This document shows, one piece after another, positions 1 through 12,317 of a stretch of DNA of 64,000 nucleotides (positions are counted from its first letter, which is position 1; every line of letters starts with the position of its first letter). The notes beneath the pieces are model-generated. The model had not been told where the DNA came from and did no database searches. It saw only the letters and a program-made list of their open reading frames with translations. A program made the translations under genes and the position numbers. Source of the stretch: Takakia lepidozioides. Taxonomy: Eukaryota > Streptophyta > Takakiopsida > Takakiales > Takakiaceae. The stretch is taken from NCBI GenBank assembly GCA_030704615.1, contig CM060732.1, forward strand, positions 21,390,001-21,454,000, given 5' to 3'.

Positions 1-254
1 GCTGGACTTGCAGTCCATCTGCTGTAGAGGGTAGACAACGGGGAAAAGTGAGGGGGTTGAGGGATTGAGAGTTTGTTTTTAAATTTACAGCTGAGAGAGG
101 CGGGGCCGAGATTTAGCTCGATGTACGTACGGACTAACTGGATTGGGACCATCGTGAGACAAAGAGCAGGTATCTATATTTCTCGTGGTAGAAGGACCTA
201 CACTACTAGCTAAAGCTCTATGTAATGTTAATTTGTTGAACATTGAGCCTGCAG

Positions 255-650
255 CTGGGAACTTCCACGATCATTTGGGCAAACGCAAGTGAGGCAGATG
301 TGTGTGATGAAGCTGTGCTGCAGCTGGTTCCATGTTCTGATTCCATTTTAGGCGAGGGTTCTGTCACTCCAAACGATGAGTGCTGTGTGGCTTTGCGAGA
401 ACTCATGCTCACCCCAGATTGTCTGTGCTTTGCTGCCACAAATGCCCAAGGATTTGACAAGAGAGAGGTGCTTGGTCTGCCTCATGCATGTAGGTTACCG
501 GTCAAATCGGGCCAGACCTGCGATGGTATGTTCCACACGCTGGAGTAGCTAAGCTACGCTGGTAACCAGTAGCATTGTGAATTGACGTGAATTACGTGAT
601 CTGTCCGCACAATCATTGCTCTTTCAGGAGCGACTAAGTTCTACCTATGA
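255..650 (+). CDS. non-specific lipid-transfer-protein-like, 3' exons (partial)
   Basis: Two exons carry the eight-cysteine motif of plant nsLTP/LTPG proteins, secreted helical proteins that bind lipids in an internal cavity. The main exon (about 255-525) follows a CAG acceptor and holds the C...PC...CC...CxC...C...C pattern: VCDEAV, LVPCSD, DECCVAL, DCLCFA, HACRLP, QTCDG. It ends at a GTATGT donor. A short last exon (628-650) after CTTTCAG adds ATKFYL and a TGA. An intron just after the last cysteine is common in this family. The open frame before the motif (IIWANASEADVC) looks like the end of a signal peptide, but there is no ATG. The exon with the start codon is left of the window, or the 5' end is lost. 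Seen: cysteine pattern and splice signals. Inferred: secretion and lipid binding. Confidence 0.55.
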
Positions 651-933
651 ATGCAGGGTCGATAAATGCAGAGAGATGAGGAAGAATCAAACTCTGTCCA
701 GTTTTTACACCTGCATCCCCGTCATTTCGTCTCTGCCATTTGTAGTAGGATTTTGAACTGACGTGCTGCATGTGAATGGATCTGTTGCAGGTCTCCCTAT
801 CCCAAACTAGGGGACTCAGAGGACAATCATCCAGGTTAAATAACGGGTGTGCTTCGGGAGGTAGAGGCCTCACGACTACAATTCGGATGTATATTGAACT
901 GCTGTTCTCAACTGCTATTTGAAATGAGAGAGT

Positions 934-1090
934 ACAATGTGCAAAGGTGCAGGCCTGGTCTAGTTTTGTAAATGCTCTTTAAAAAACTCAGTAACTTGAC
1001 GAAGTTTGAAATTGTCACTGATCATATTACAACACAATGTCGCAAAGGTGCAGGCCTGGTCTAGTTTTGTAAATGCTCTTTAAAAAACTC
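934..1090. repeat. short tandem duplication, two units
   Basis: About 56 bases (934-989) recur almost unchanged at 1034-1090, including GCAAAGGTGCAGGCCTGGTC and a run of six A. The spacing is about 100 bases. Copy B of the large duplication has this stretch only once (near 12890-12920), so the doubling happened after the copies separated. Confidence 0.75.
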
Positions 1091-2221
1091 TCACTGATCA
1101 ACAACTTTGTAATATGATACCTCTCTCCAACCCCTCCTTGAGACATGCACTACTCTGTGGGATTCAATGTGTTGTGCACATCTTCGCTTCGGATCCTGTT
1201 AAACATCATTGCATAGCCATGTAACGTCGAAATGAAACAGGAAAACTGCATCGTAATTTCGAGCAGAAAAATCGGCCATGTCGAACAGCTCGTTTCATGT
1301 CCACCCTTTCTTTTACCCCATTTTGGGTGGATTCAATGTTAAAATATTTGGAGAAGCCGCACAACTCTAATGCTCACCCAATGCAAATTACAAATGAGAC
1401 ACAATCCTCTAGATTAAATACTCATATTTACCAGTTGTGCACAAATGTGGTGTAAAAGACCCCACATCCAACTTATCGTAGATAACCACTTCACTCGTGC
1501 TTGTGGGTTCAATTGAAACCACACAAAGCGGTTGTGTGTTGAAGGCAGTAGTCCGTGGGTTGAAGTGACACCATAAGTTACGCTTGCTTCCACAAGAATC
1601 CACATTTTTTATTTCTAAAGACCCTGAAAACGGAAGACAATGATGTTGGGAGCTGGGCCTCAGAACGACAAGATCAAGATAAGAGGGTCCAAAGCTCTAT
1701 AAGACCTGTGCAATTACTCAAGAGTCAAGGGCATAACGGACTAGCAACCCTGTATTTAAGTGGATTTGCAAAGGAATTTTCCGGCTCGAATCATCCAATC
1801 ATTTTTCAAGGAATTTTTTAGATTATAAACTATAACTAGACCTAAGGGAAAAAACGCTTTCAAGAGTCTTGGGACCTTCAAGACAATTGGGAGATGGGAT
1901 CAAAGCCAGCTACCCACTTTCTCTACTGTGGTATGTATCATCTTCTCCACCTTCCCTTGCCCGACAGCTGTAGCAAACAGGGACGAGTCCCTCTGCTTTA
2001 GCACCATCTTTGACTCGCCTAGCCTACATAGCCTGGGCACTTCTGTACTTGGTGGATAGCTCTCACCCAGAACCGCTCCACTTCGGGGAACTCGCTGCCG
2101 GACCACAAATAACACAAACATGACCTCCCGAGCTTACCTATCATCAAATTGCATTTGCTACATCGCGAGGACGTCTGGTTCCCATCCGCACCTAGCCTCA
2201 GTTTCTCAGGGTCGCTATTGA

Positions 2222-2743
2222 TCAATCTGTGCTTGAGTTTGCTTTGTCCAAAATGTGTGGATCGCCTGGTCCTCCGCCTTGTCCATGATTTTGAACGTCT
2301 TCACGAGCAGATCGGACGATCCGATCCATTTCCCACAGTACGCTATTATCCTTGCATGCGTCTATGTCGAATTCGATATCGCCCGTCGTTGTGTCGCCAA
2401 TATACAGTTTCTTTTCGAGTATGATTTTAGCTATTTGCTGCATATATATCTGGTCGAAAGGTAGTTTCTGCAGTTTCGCAGCCAACCTCTGTTTCTCGCC
2501 ACTACTCATTCTCCGCTTTGACCTCTTTCGACGGCAAGACCATTGAAGGATTTTCGTATGGTCTTCTTGTTCACTGCCATCCTCGAGTTTGGAAGCAGTA
2601 GGACCAGCGGGATCTGTCGATGTCATTATCTCCTCTATCTTACGCTTCTTTTGCACGTCTGGAAGCTTGTCCTCCAAACTCTGCTTCTGATCTGTCTCAG
2701 ACAGCATCATCCCAGACACTTCCTTATGTGGGTCTTCGAACAT
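2222..2743 (-). pseudogene. NET-domain protein, bromodomain lost (copy A)
   Basis: The 173-residue reading frame contains an extra-terminal (NET) domain, the part of plant GTE/BET proteins that binds partner proteins. The core is SSGEKQRLAAKLQKLP, then an Ile/Leu-rich helix and an acidic strand DIEFDIDACKD. A basic patch (SCRRKRSKRR) precedes it and could be a nuclear signal. It parallels the gene at 13722-14555, but homology begins only near the end of the bromodomain (FEDPHKEV against FNEPDTEV). The acetyl-lysine pocket is absent, and in-frame stops lie just upstream of the ATG. A TATA-like box lies about 110 bases upstream, so it may still be transcribed. Best read as a 5'-truncated relic. 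A short functional NET-only protein is possible. Confidence 0.6.
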
Positions 2744-2852
2744 GATCGCTGTGATAACTCTTAGACTTGAGAGCACTATTCTCTAGCTAGACAGACTCTC
2801 TTGCCTGGCGTAGAACCAGCGCAAGTGTGAGACAGATGAGAACTGCTAGCCT

Positions 2853-2860
2853 CTTATATA
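2853..2860 (-). promoter_or_regulatory. TATA-like box for NET gene copy A
   Basis: On the minus strand this reads TATATAAG, 110 bases before the first ATG of the copy A frame. Placement fits a plant core promoter. No start-site evidence is available. Confidence 0.3.
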
Positions 2861-2900
2861 TTGCTCCTAGCCAGGCTAAAAGCAATTGCCTTTTTATCTT

Positions 2901-4162
2901 TTTTCTTTTTCTTTCTTGAGAAAGACCAATTATTACCGAGAGAGGAAAAGCATTACTTGATTTTACTAAAGGTAGACCTCTTTAGAAAAAATTAGCCTAC
3001 GATGGCTGGGTCAGGGTGTTACCCCATCGTCTCGATGTATCCCTCATGGCCCCCTCATGGTTAATTTTTCCATGATTTTACAGGCTTTCTGTAAATAAAT
3101 TAAATAATAATAATTAAAGTGGACTTCCTTCTACTAGCCTTAAGTTAACCCTTCAGGGCAGCAATTTATCAGAGGATAAAAACAAATTCTCAACAATTTC
3201 TGGGGGCGGTTTTGTTATCGAATCTCCCAAAACATAAGGTTAAAAATCCAACGTTTTTAGTGCCATACAAGTTGGGGAGGGACATCTATCAGCCCCCAGA
3301 ATACTGAACATAGTCACAAGTTGTCCATATGTAAACCCAAGTTTCATTTCACCGTGTAATGAATAAATGCATGGAATTCATGCAAGCCCTGCCGTATAGT
3401 AATTATGAATGATTCACAAACATCCGAGGATGGAGGCGGAAGAGGAGCTCCGCGTTCTGCGGTGAGTGAGCAAGCTCCCCGAACGGCTCTCTATGGTGGA
3501 TGGCCACCAAACTTTGGCGTTCTTCACATCGCAAAGCCTTCACATCCCCGCGCCGCTGTCCTTGCGAATCAGATCTGTATCAGGGAGCTTAACTCAAAAC
3601 AATCTCGAGCTAGTCCCCATCCCGAACATCACATCCCAAGCCTCAGCCTGATCCCTTACCTCTAATGAACTATCCATATTCATCCCTTTAGAGATTATGA
3701 TGCCCAGTACCTCTTGAGGTCTCCCATCAACCTCTTAATGCACAGCCCCTCCCTCGAGGTGCTTGATTATCCACCCGCAAGCCAATCACCTTGCCTCCAC
3801 TAACGTCGAAGTTATGGCTGCCGACAAGCTCTGGCTCGAACCGCCATGCAGCCGTCACCAGCGCTAAATTCCCTCAAACCAAGCCTGCGCTTCTCGTCTC
3901 GTCACCTTCCTCTCCTGAGAACCCACTCCAAGCTCCCCATCTGCCTCACTCAGCGTGCTCTCAGTGGCGGTTCACTGCTTGCAGCTCCGTTTCCCTTCCT
4001 TCTTCAAACTCTGTTATTCTCCAAGTTCGCTACAGCTTCACTCTTCGGGCGCTAGACTGCAGTTCTCTAGCTGCTGCCTTTTAATTTCTCCATCACTGAT
4101 TTTCCCTGGCTGAGCAACTCATTCTCCCCAACCCCTTCTCACCCTCCTTTTCTTTCCTTATC
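2901..4162. other. non-coding stretch and probable LINE 5' region
   Basis: From 2901 to about 3400 the sequence is A/T-rich with no coding signal. From about 3400 to 4162 it becomes C-rich and shows only short overlapping frames. This is probably the 5' untranslated part of the LINE that follows, but no 5' boundary or target-site duplication could be fixed. Confidence 0.35.
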
Positions 4163-6703
4163 ATGGGCCCACTTCTCAACAAGACCTTTGGTGCAGCTTC
4201 CGCAAGGTCAGGTCCTTCTCGGCTGAGCGACCCCAGGCTGATTCCATCAACAGGCACGGGGTTTTTCATGGCGCATCAGGCCCACTTCAAAAATCTGGCC
4301 CGCTTTGATCCATCCTCCTCAGCCTTTCCTTCAGTGCCCACCTCGGTGAATGACGAATCAGGACCCATCCCCCCAACAGGTGCGGAGATCCCGGACGCAG
4401 TGGAAATCTGCAATTCTTCCCCCCCTAGTCACAATACTGATATCATGGAAGGATTCAATGAGGATATTGCAGCTCTTCAGTTTGCGATGAACAGAGATCA
4501 CCCCATGGTAGATAATATTGAAGTTTCTCACCTGGATGGTACTGTGGCTGATTTTGAGAGCAAAGGCATTCTGCTTCACTTTCCAGGCAAAAAAGTTAGT
4601 CTTGCCTTTGTGAGGGATTGGGCGATCAGGCACTTGGGGGGTTCGGGGGACCTTCTCCACCACTTCTGCCAGGCTAGAGGGAGAGGCTTCTTCTCGATTT
4701 TGCTGGATTCTAAGGAGGCAACAGACCGTGCCTTGGCTTTTAATCCGCACTTGCATGGTTTCAATGTAAACATCTTTCCATGGTCAAAGGCGATGGGAAA
4801 CCGTAACGGCAAGATCTAGAGTCCAGGAATCATCTCCCTACCCTACATCCCAGATCAATATCTCTTTTACCTGCCAAATATTGGTAACTTCTTTGGAGTA
4901 TTCTTGGGACGCATTGGTGTCTTCAATCCCTGCTCCAATATGGAGTCATTAAAAGACTACCCAGCTTGGAAAGGCAGTACCATTACATCTAGAATCAATG
5001 AGAATGGGTTTCCAAGGATTGCAGTTATGATGCCAAATGACTCAGTGCTCCCAGACTTCATCAAATTGCCAATTGACAACAAAAGGAACTTTTATTCAGT
5101 CAAGGTGTCTGAGGATACATCATCATCGGCTTGTTATTATTGTGGACTACCTGGTCACCTAAAGGCCAACTGCCCGAAGGCCAAAAGGAAAAGGGACAAT
5201 GCCAAACTGGGATCTGCGCAAGCATCCTTTCATCCCAATTCAGATCCAGTTTCTGGCACACATCAGCAGGGGCGCTTCAACCGCTACGTTGCGACGAGTC
5301 CTCCAATTTTCCATCATAGCCACGAGCCACAGGGACTGCCCCTGCTTACTAGCCATCGGGAGGTTATCTTCCAGGTTAAGGATTCCGCATGCGTCCACAT
5401 TTCCTCCTCCCCTCCGGCAAAGAAAAGAAAGGAAATTATGGACCCAATGATTCTTGAAGCATCCTCCAGATCTGTCAACAAGACTCCATGAAATAAGGGA
5501 GAAGACAGTAATAGGATGGACACCGCAGACTTGAAAGGGAAAGCAGTAGCCTCCAATTTTGATAACAGGAAGTCCAAGCAGTCGGCCTCTGCGTTCACTC
5601 CCATCCAGCGAGCGTCTCCCATTGCCCACGACCCTGTTATTGCATCTATCTGTAGCAAACTGCAATCTTTTCCTACTCTTTCCCTGAGAGGCTGCTCGCA
5701 GCTCACATCAGCTGGAGAGTTCAATGCCACCTGTATCACAGCCATGGTTTTTAGGAGAAAACCTAGACCCGCATTTCTCATCACATCAAGGGATGGAATG
5801 AACCTGGAATCTCTCTGGATCACTCTTCTCGATGTCCATTCTTTCATGTCCAAAACCCCGATGGATAAAAGCCCAATTCCCACCCTCTATGGCAAAATTC
5901 AAAACTACTTCAGCTCTAACCTACCGTTTTATTCCCCTCCTTCTCAAGAGATCATCACTTGGGGCTCCTACCCAGAGGCTTTCCCTGGTTTAAGCCAAGA
6001 CTTGTCTCCCTCCACGCACATTCTAGCTCTAATGGACGAAAAGTTGCTTCTCAACAGCGATTTCACTCTGCCGGGAGTCTGGGCGGAGCCGCCTCATTTT
6101 GATGACCCCTGCACAACCAACAAAGCTCTCTCCAGAACAAAGGACACCCTACACAATGTTTTCACCATTCTCCACGCCATTCTGGAAACTGAGGGGCTAG
6201 CCCAAAATGAGGAGATCGAGAGGCTACGCATCGAAAAAGCTTCCAAGCCAGGATTCAACCCGCTTTACAACTACAATCCAATGGGAGCTATCTCAACATC
6301 GAGTTCCTCCGACCTGCAGCGGATGCCTCAGATGCTCCCCCAGGCAATTCAGTTTCTTCACCGTCCGGCGGCCTCCCATCTTCCAATCTACGTGCCGCTA
6401 CCGTCACCTACTCCAATCACTGCACCCCAACATTCCTCACCAATCCTTGTTAGTCCCTCATTCTCAGCCCCCCCCCCCGTTCCATTTATCATTTTCTATG
6501 CTATTGCGAATTGCCCCCGGAAATGCAGAATTCTTTGTCTCCAACCCCAATTTACCTGCCCAGCAAACTGGAAACTCCTCCCATCCATTTCCTTTTCCGA
6601 GCCCACTCAGGATGGATTCTCTATTTATTTGGGGTCTGGACCGCTTCCAGCAGACATCCCTTCTTCACTCAAACAGATACTCCTCTCAGACTTCTTCATG
6701 TAG
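4163..6703 (+). pseudogene. L1-type LINE ORF1 (DUF4283-like plus zinc knuckle), two in-frame stops
   Basis: One frame of 847 codons is open apart from TAG at 4817-4819 and TGA at 5489-5491. The first part (around residues 95-215) resembles the DUF4283 domain of plant L1 ORF1 proteins: FESKGILLHFPGKK, then WAIRHLGG, then FSILLDSKEATDRAL. Next comes a CCHC knuckle, CYYCGLPGHLKANC (near 5131-5172), which binds nucleic acid. The rest is Pro/Ser-rich. ORF1 proteins coat the element RNA. Both stops are simple in-frame nonsense codons with coding similarity continuing across them, so the copy is dead but not heavily scrambled. Confidence 0.7.
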
Positions 6704-6933
6704 CTCTCCTCCAGACCAGCCTCAATTCGTTTAAGATCTCTCGACTGTTCTCGATTCTTACCCATCAACTCAGTTGCTAAACCTTTCCCTCATGAGCATA
6801 GAACCCCTGTCTTACTAATAGAGCTTAGAAAACCGGTTAAGGCTGCCCCCCTCAATCACTTCTGGGTCATCTCCCTCCCCCCTCTTGACAAACGAACCAG
6901 ATTCCGCCTCATCCTATCCAGGCCATCATTTGA

Positions 6934-9728
6934 GACACTTCCTCTCAGCCTGCCACCCTCACAAGATGCAAGTTAGCCTTTCTTTCATGGAACATTAGGG
7001 GTCTAGGCTCGGACAAGATGGCTAATAAGAAAATAAAGCTCTCCATCTGGCTTGCACCCCTGATATCCTCACAAGCTATTGTTTTTCTTCAAGAACATAA
7101 GCTCTGTGTTAGAAAAATTCAAAGCCTCACAGATCAAATCTGGCCAAAGTCAGCAGCTCTTTGGAAACCCTCTTGCGATGGCACAAAAGGAGGTATTGCT
7201 ATCCTTCTATCCCCCTCCCTAATACAATTCATTCTCAAGGATGAGATCTGGGTCCCGGGAAGAGTTCAATTTTGCTCCCTACTCTTCCCCAATGATTCCG
7301 AGCCCACGGGCTTCATCAACATCTACGCACCTAACTCTACCTCAGACAGATCAGCTCTCTGGTTCGAACTCAATGATAAGATGGCTGCAGAATCAGCAAT
7401 CCACAAATGGGTTTTAGCTGGGGACTTCAATATGGTGGAGAACTTAGAAGACAGAAAAGAACAGTATGCACAGGGTTCCCAAACCTCTCACCACCTTTCA
7501 GCTGAAGAGGACTTGGCTTGGCAAAGCCTCACTCAAAACCATAGCCTTACCGAAATTGATAGGCCCCCACACCTTGCCTCCTCCACAAGCCCTTTTTTCA
7601 CTTGGACAAATAATAGATCAGTTCTCGACCTTTGTATGGCCAGGTTGGATCGTTTTTATATATCGCTCGCTCTGGCCCCTTTTGCTCATCAAAACCACCA
7701 AGAACCAATCCACCAAGGTTTTGACCATGCTTTGATCTCGGCTAGACTCAAGCTTCCTAATTCCCACCCCAGAGGGAGAGGCATCTATAAGCTTAACTCC
7801 TCTCACCTTCGTATCCCCTTCTTCCTAGAGGCAATCAAGAAAGCTTGGACCTCTGTTGGGCTTCACCTTCTCTGCCCCATCCTCAGATTTCAAGCCAAAT
7901 TGACAGCTGCCAACAAAGTAAGTCAAAACCTCAGTAGACAGATCACTGCCGCCCAGAAGAGGAAAGCTCTAGCTCTTAAAAAATGCCTGAGTGTCTGTCA
8001 GAAAAAATTGGAGTCCAGGTCATGTGACAACCACACCTATCAAACTTACCTGGAAGCACGCATTAACCTTGAAAACTATTACCTCCTCCAGGAAGCCAAA
8101 ATCAAGTTACAAGCAGGAATCAATTGGTCAACTAAGGGAGAAAAGATGTCCAAATACTTTTTCCAAAAAATGAAACTCCGCCGAGCCACTCACACTATAG
8201 CTGATCTGTATAATTCTGCTGGTGTCAAAACGACCAACCCCAAAGAAATGACAGCAGCAGCCTTTACCCATTTCGAGACCTTGTTTCATGAAGACATGAA
8301 AGACCCTTCTTATCAAAACTGCCTTTCACAGTGCCTGGACAATTTTCCTCGAAAGCTCAAACCAGCTGATTCCATGCCGCTCACGGAGGAGATCACTATT
8401 AAAGAGCTCGAAGCAGCCCTTAAGCTTATGAACAACAACAAATCCCCTGGGATAGATGGAATGCCGGTAGAGTTCTTCAAGGCCCTGTGGTCCACTATAT
8501 CCAAGGACTTTTATGATATGGCCAATGGTATCAAAGATGTGGACCACATGCCAGCCTTCATGACACAAGGTGTCATAACGCTGCTCTTTAAGAAAGGGGA
8601 TAGGTCTAACATAGGGAACTATAGACCCATAACCCTGCTCAATGTGGCCTACAAGCTAATCGCCAAGGCCCTAGCCCTGCGCATCCAACCTCTACTCCCT
8701 GCTATGATCAGAACAGGGCAGGCAGGATTCATTAAAGGGAGGTACATCCTAGACAATATATTACTAGCCCAAGAAGCAGATTTTTAGGCCACGAATTCAA
8801 ACCAAGCCTTGGCTCTATGGCTTCTGGACTTTGAGAAAGCCTTTGACAGAGTAGACTGGACGTTCCTCATAGTAGTCCTTCATAAAGCAGGGTTGCTTGT
8901 GGGCTTCTGTCAATGGGTGACAATCCTCCTAAGAGGGGCCAGCAGCCGTGTTCTCATCAATGGTTACCTCTCTAAGCCATTCCAACTGCAAGATTGGTCA
9001 GGCAGGGGTGTCCACTAGCCCCCTTCCTCTTTCTCTTTGTAGCCGATGCCCTGGGTTACATGCTTGAAGCCAATAGCACTGTCAAGGGCCTGAAGCTCAA
9101 GAACCAGAAAACGCAACTCTGGAGGCAGGTCAAAGACTCAATGTTCGTGGACGATACCTTTCTTCTATTGGAAGCCACCCCATCTACAATGGCTACAGCA
9201 AAAACCACACTGCTTCAATTTTGTGGGGTTTCAGGGTTCAAAATCAATTGGTCCAAAACTAAAGCACTCCTGGTAAGGGATACATCTAGATCTGCTATTG
9301 GCATCGTGCCTACCTGGGGGTGCCACCTTGGGCTGGTCTGGTTGCGTGAAGGTGAAACAACCACCTTGCTGGGCCATATCTTTGGTATTAACCTTACTGA
9401 AGACCAGCGCTTTGGCCCAATAATCCAGAGGCTCAAAAAGCAGATGACATATTGGGGCTCTCGATTCCTTTCCATCACTGTAAGAGCGCTTACTGTGAAC
9501 CAGATCCTTCAAGCAGGAATCTGGTTCTTTGCGGCAGCCTGGGGGCCAAACTCGAAGACTCTTAATGAAGTAAAAAGAATTGTCAGGAACTTCATCTGGG
9601 GAGCAAACTCATCTGAGAAAAACATGAGACCCCAAGTCTCTTGGCACCAAATATGTCTCCCCAAAAAACAGGGGGGCCTAGGGGTTCTAGATCCTGAAAC
9701 TCAGATCAAAGCCTTACTTGGTAAATGA
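6934..9728 (+). pseudogene. LINE ORF2: APE endonuclease and reverse transcriptase, broken
   Basis: The endonuclease begins with SWNIRGLG (about 6985) and keeps the catalytic glutamate in FLQEHKL and the GDFNM motif. The usual SDH triad near its end reads FDH. The reverse transcriptase follows: KKGDRSNIGNYRPITLLN, GQAGFIKGRYILDNILL, FEKAFDRVDW, RQGCPLAP and the catalytic box FVDD, where plant L1 elements usually have F/YADD. Disruptions: the ATG expected just before the endonuclease is displaced out of frame by an extra base near 6965, there is a TAG at 8785-8787, and a frameshift at about 8990 moves the reading into the frame that ends at 9728. The protein would nick DNA and copy the element RNA at the nick. 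This copy cannot make it. Confidence 0.8.
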
Positions 9729-10274
9729 CTTCCAAGATATGTGGGACCTAAAGGTGGCTGGTGGAAACTCATGGTTGCAGCTTCCATCTCTGAATCCTCA
9801 CCTATGCAAAGCACTGCCTAGGCGCCTTCATCCCGTTGGATACTGCAAGGCTTTAACCACAAAGCTCTAGGCTCCCCACTTTGGAACTCTATTTGGAAGG
9901 CCTGGAACTACTTCAGACCCCTCCTGAGGAAACAGGAGCCAGCTTCTTTTCACGAGGTTTTGAGACAACACCTTTTCTTTAACTCCAACAATCCCTCCCG
10001 AGAGGAAAAAGAATAGGCTAGAATATGGGCAGGTTGGGATTCAAGAGGAGTCTCCACGGTCAAAAATCTCTGGGATAGTACACCCCAGTCCCTCCAACAA
10101 GCGCTGGGGTCCAGACGCCTTCAATCAGGCATAACTGATATCATACATTCCATTCCGGATTCGTGGAAGTTTATTCTTGCAGGCGGCCCTGGCCCACATT
10201 CTCCCCACCGTTGGGTTCTCTCTAACTTCCAGAACCTCCATGTCCTTTACCTCACAGCCTCCTCAGGGTTACAG

Positions 10275-11181
10275 GTGTCTGGTTATCAATTCCAGGCTGA
10301 CGATTTCTCTGGTCTGCTCTCTCTTTCCTCCCAGCAGACAGTTTCTCTACCCTCTGCCTCTTGCTCACCAGCCCGGATCTGCCACTGGTCCGACCCATCC
10401 AAACAATTCAACCCTCAAGCTCCTATGGGCTCTCCCATCATTCCATGGCTGCAACAAAATTCTTTTGCTCTTATTGAAGGGTCTCAGATTTCCTCTATGC
10501 AAATTGACCCGGCAGAATGGAAATGGCTCTTCAAAGATGAACTCCTACCCTTCTTTGCATACACGGCCAAGAGAGCGTACAGGGCCCTATTGGGGGCTGC
10601 TCCCATGTATGCCCAAATGGAATAATAAATGGGGGCACGAAAATTTTGCTAATGAGAACTAGAAGTGTATTTGGGCTTTAATATTGGAGAAATCAAAATC
10701 AGCCAAGATTAGCCCTTTCCTTTGGCAGGTGGCCAACCGAGTCCTCAAAGTAGGCCAATTTCTCAACTTTGCAGAGGCTCTTCTATGCCAATGCTGCTTG
10801 ATAGGTACCATCGAAACCTTGGAGCACTGCCTCATCTACTGCAAAGCTCCCACTGCCATCTGGCCGCTAGTAAGGGACTTCTACAGAAATTGGGACCTCT
10901 TGCCAAACTCCCCGATGCAAATCTTGCTTAACTATGATCAAGCACAAAAATCCCAGGCTTCCTCATGCCCGGTCTTTGAGACCCTAAGGGCCTCCACTCT
11001 CTGGAATTTATGGAAATGCCGGTGTGCATGGGCCCTCAACAATGAAAACTCATCTCCTACAGCCCTTCTCTCTCTGGTCTTCTTTGACCTTACAATAGCG
11101 GCTAAGAAGGCATGGGCTTCATTGTGTGCAGAGGCTATCAGGAAGCCGCAGCGTCAGCCAGCCCTCCTCCATGCCTTCTGA
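10275..11181 (+). pseudogene. LINE ORF2 C-terminal part with zf-RVT domain
   Basis: After a poorly conserved stretch with several frame breaks (9729-10274), coding resemblance resumes. The frame at 10684-11181 contains PFLWQVANRVLKVGQFL, a Cys pair (LCQCC) and ETLEHCLIYC, which is the zf-RVT pattern found at the end of plant L1 ORF2 proteins. The stretch 10275-10625 (AEWKWLF, YTAKRAYRALLG) is the region just before that domain, in another frame. It belongs to the same element as the upstream reverse transcriptase. Confidence 0.65.
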
Positions 11182-12112
11182 ACAACATGGGGGAAGCATG
11201 GGATCATTTGTAGCTGCGCTTATGATCTCACCTGTGTTTGGGCGGACTCCGTTCCACACTCTTGGCAGGGACTCAGATCCGAGCTCTTCAGCTTCCCCTG
11301 AGTTTGAAAGATCCGATGTCAATTGGAAGCACATCAGGCCCACATCCTCGGCCAAGCTTTGCTTTCATAGATAGAATGTCTTCAGTGCTTAGCTAGGGCC
11401 CATCGATACCTTCCACTTGTGCTCCGCTTTGGCTGTCCTTCCTCTCTCCGCCATCCCCGATCGCCGACCCTCTCATCTTCTCTCATCTACTCTCTTTCGG
11501 TCTTGACACCATAAGCAGCTTCTTTCGGGATCAAAACCATGTAATTTTCATGATATGCCAGTTTATTGGTAGGATTCCTCTCGCTGTGAGAGAGAGGGGT
11601 CTGTTACGTACCTAGTAATGCGTTCACCGTTCGAGAGTTATCCAGCACGGAAAACCGTGAGATCAGCCTTATGGCAGCCTTCGAGCACTTAAAGGGTTTA
11701 ATTTTTTCCCTTCAATAATCTTATCAATTAAAGCACTATCAGGGACTCGCCCCTGTTCTATATATATATATATTTTAAAAATAATAATGAATAGGTAGTA
11801 AAAATCTGGAAGATCACATAATTAGTCTAAATATCAACGGGTGGCACGCACGGTAATATCCAATGGACTTTCATTTATGGCATGCACAAGAAGTTGAACG
11901 GATGTTATTCATTAAAAAACAGAATATTCTCTTGACAACTGTCTCAATCCAATTGAAAGTCTAATCAAAAGTATCAGTGCTAAAGCAGCTGAAACCCATT
12001 GCGTAGTCCTACCTTAGGAAGGCAGGGCCAACAAATGCAAGAATGATGATTAGAGTTGAGTCAGGCTTAATTTATTTTAATTTTATTTATTTATTTTGTT
12101 ATATAAAGGAAA
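11182..12112. other. LINE 3' region and non-coding DNA
   Basis: The first 350 bases probably include the LINE 3' end (polypyrimidine-rich at 11430-11510). A (TA)n run lies at about 11758-11775. From 12068 a T/A-rich tract leads into the SINE. No gene is supported. Confidence 0.35.
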
Positions 12113-12317
12113 CCTGGGAGCGACAGCCCACAATTCAGGCCCCTTGAGGAGGGGGAAAAATTAACCCCCTGTCATTTATGGGCCATGAGGCGTACAGGAC
12201 GATCAATGCCCAGACATACGGTCACGAACAATCCCACACACGGGGCAGGGAAGCGGGTTTGAACCCTGAACCACCAGGGCGACACACCGTGCACTTAGCA
12301 GCTGAGCTACCAGCCGA
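12113..12317 (-). mobile_element. tRNA-derived SINE, copy 1
   Basis: About 205 bases match 42296-42504. Read on the minus strand, the head has the two internal RNA polymerase III promoter boxes of a tRNA: an A box, TAGCTCAGCTGCTAAGTG (about 12294-12311), and a B box, GGTTCAAACCC (12255-12265), about 30 bases apart as in tRNAs. The body ends at CTCCCAGG, followed by a T-rich tail (12068-12110 on the plus strand is TTTATT-rich). Such elements are mobilised by a partner LINE. Target duplications could not be fixed. Confidence 0.7.

Larger units (their letters stand above)
655..2900. repeat. segmental duplication, copy A
   Basis: This segment aligns by eye, in the same order and orientation, with 12628-14790. 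Shared landmarks are the words CTTCGGGAGGTAGAGGCCTC (near 850 and 12795) and AAGACAATTGGGAGATG (near 1880 and 13278), followed by the minus-strand NET-domain gene. The stretch 655-2220 has no convincing gene. It would be the 3' flank of that gene. The copies differ by many substitutions and indels, so the duplication is not recent. Confidence 0.7.
4163..11181 (+). mobile_element. degenerate L1-type LINE retrotransposon
   Basis: ORF1 is followed by an ORF2 with APE endonuclease, reverse transcriptase and a C-terminal zinc-binding region, the usual order of plant L1 elements. Bounds given are those of recognisable coding sequence. The true element probably begins between 3400 and 4160 and ends after 11181, perhaps near 11540. 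No poly(A) tail or target duplication was seen. It lies between the two arms of the segmental duplication and in the opposite orientation to their genes. Multiple stops and frameshifts show that it is inactive. Confidence 0.8.
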
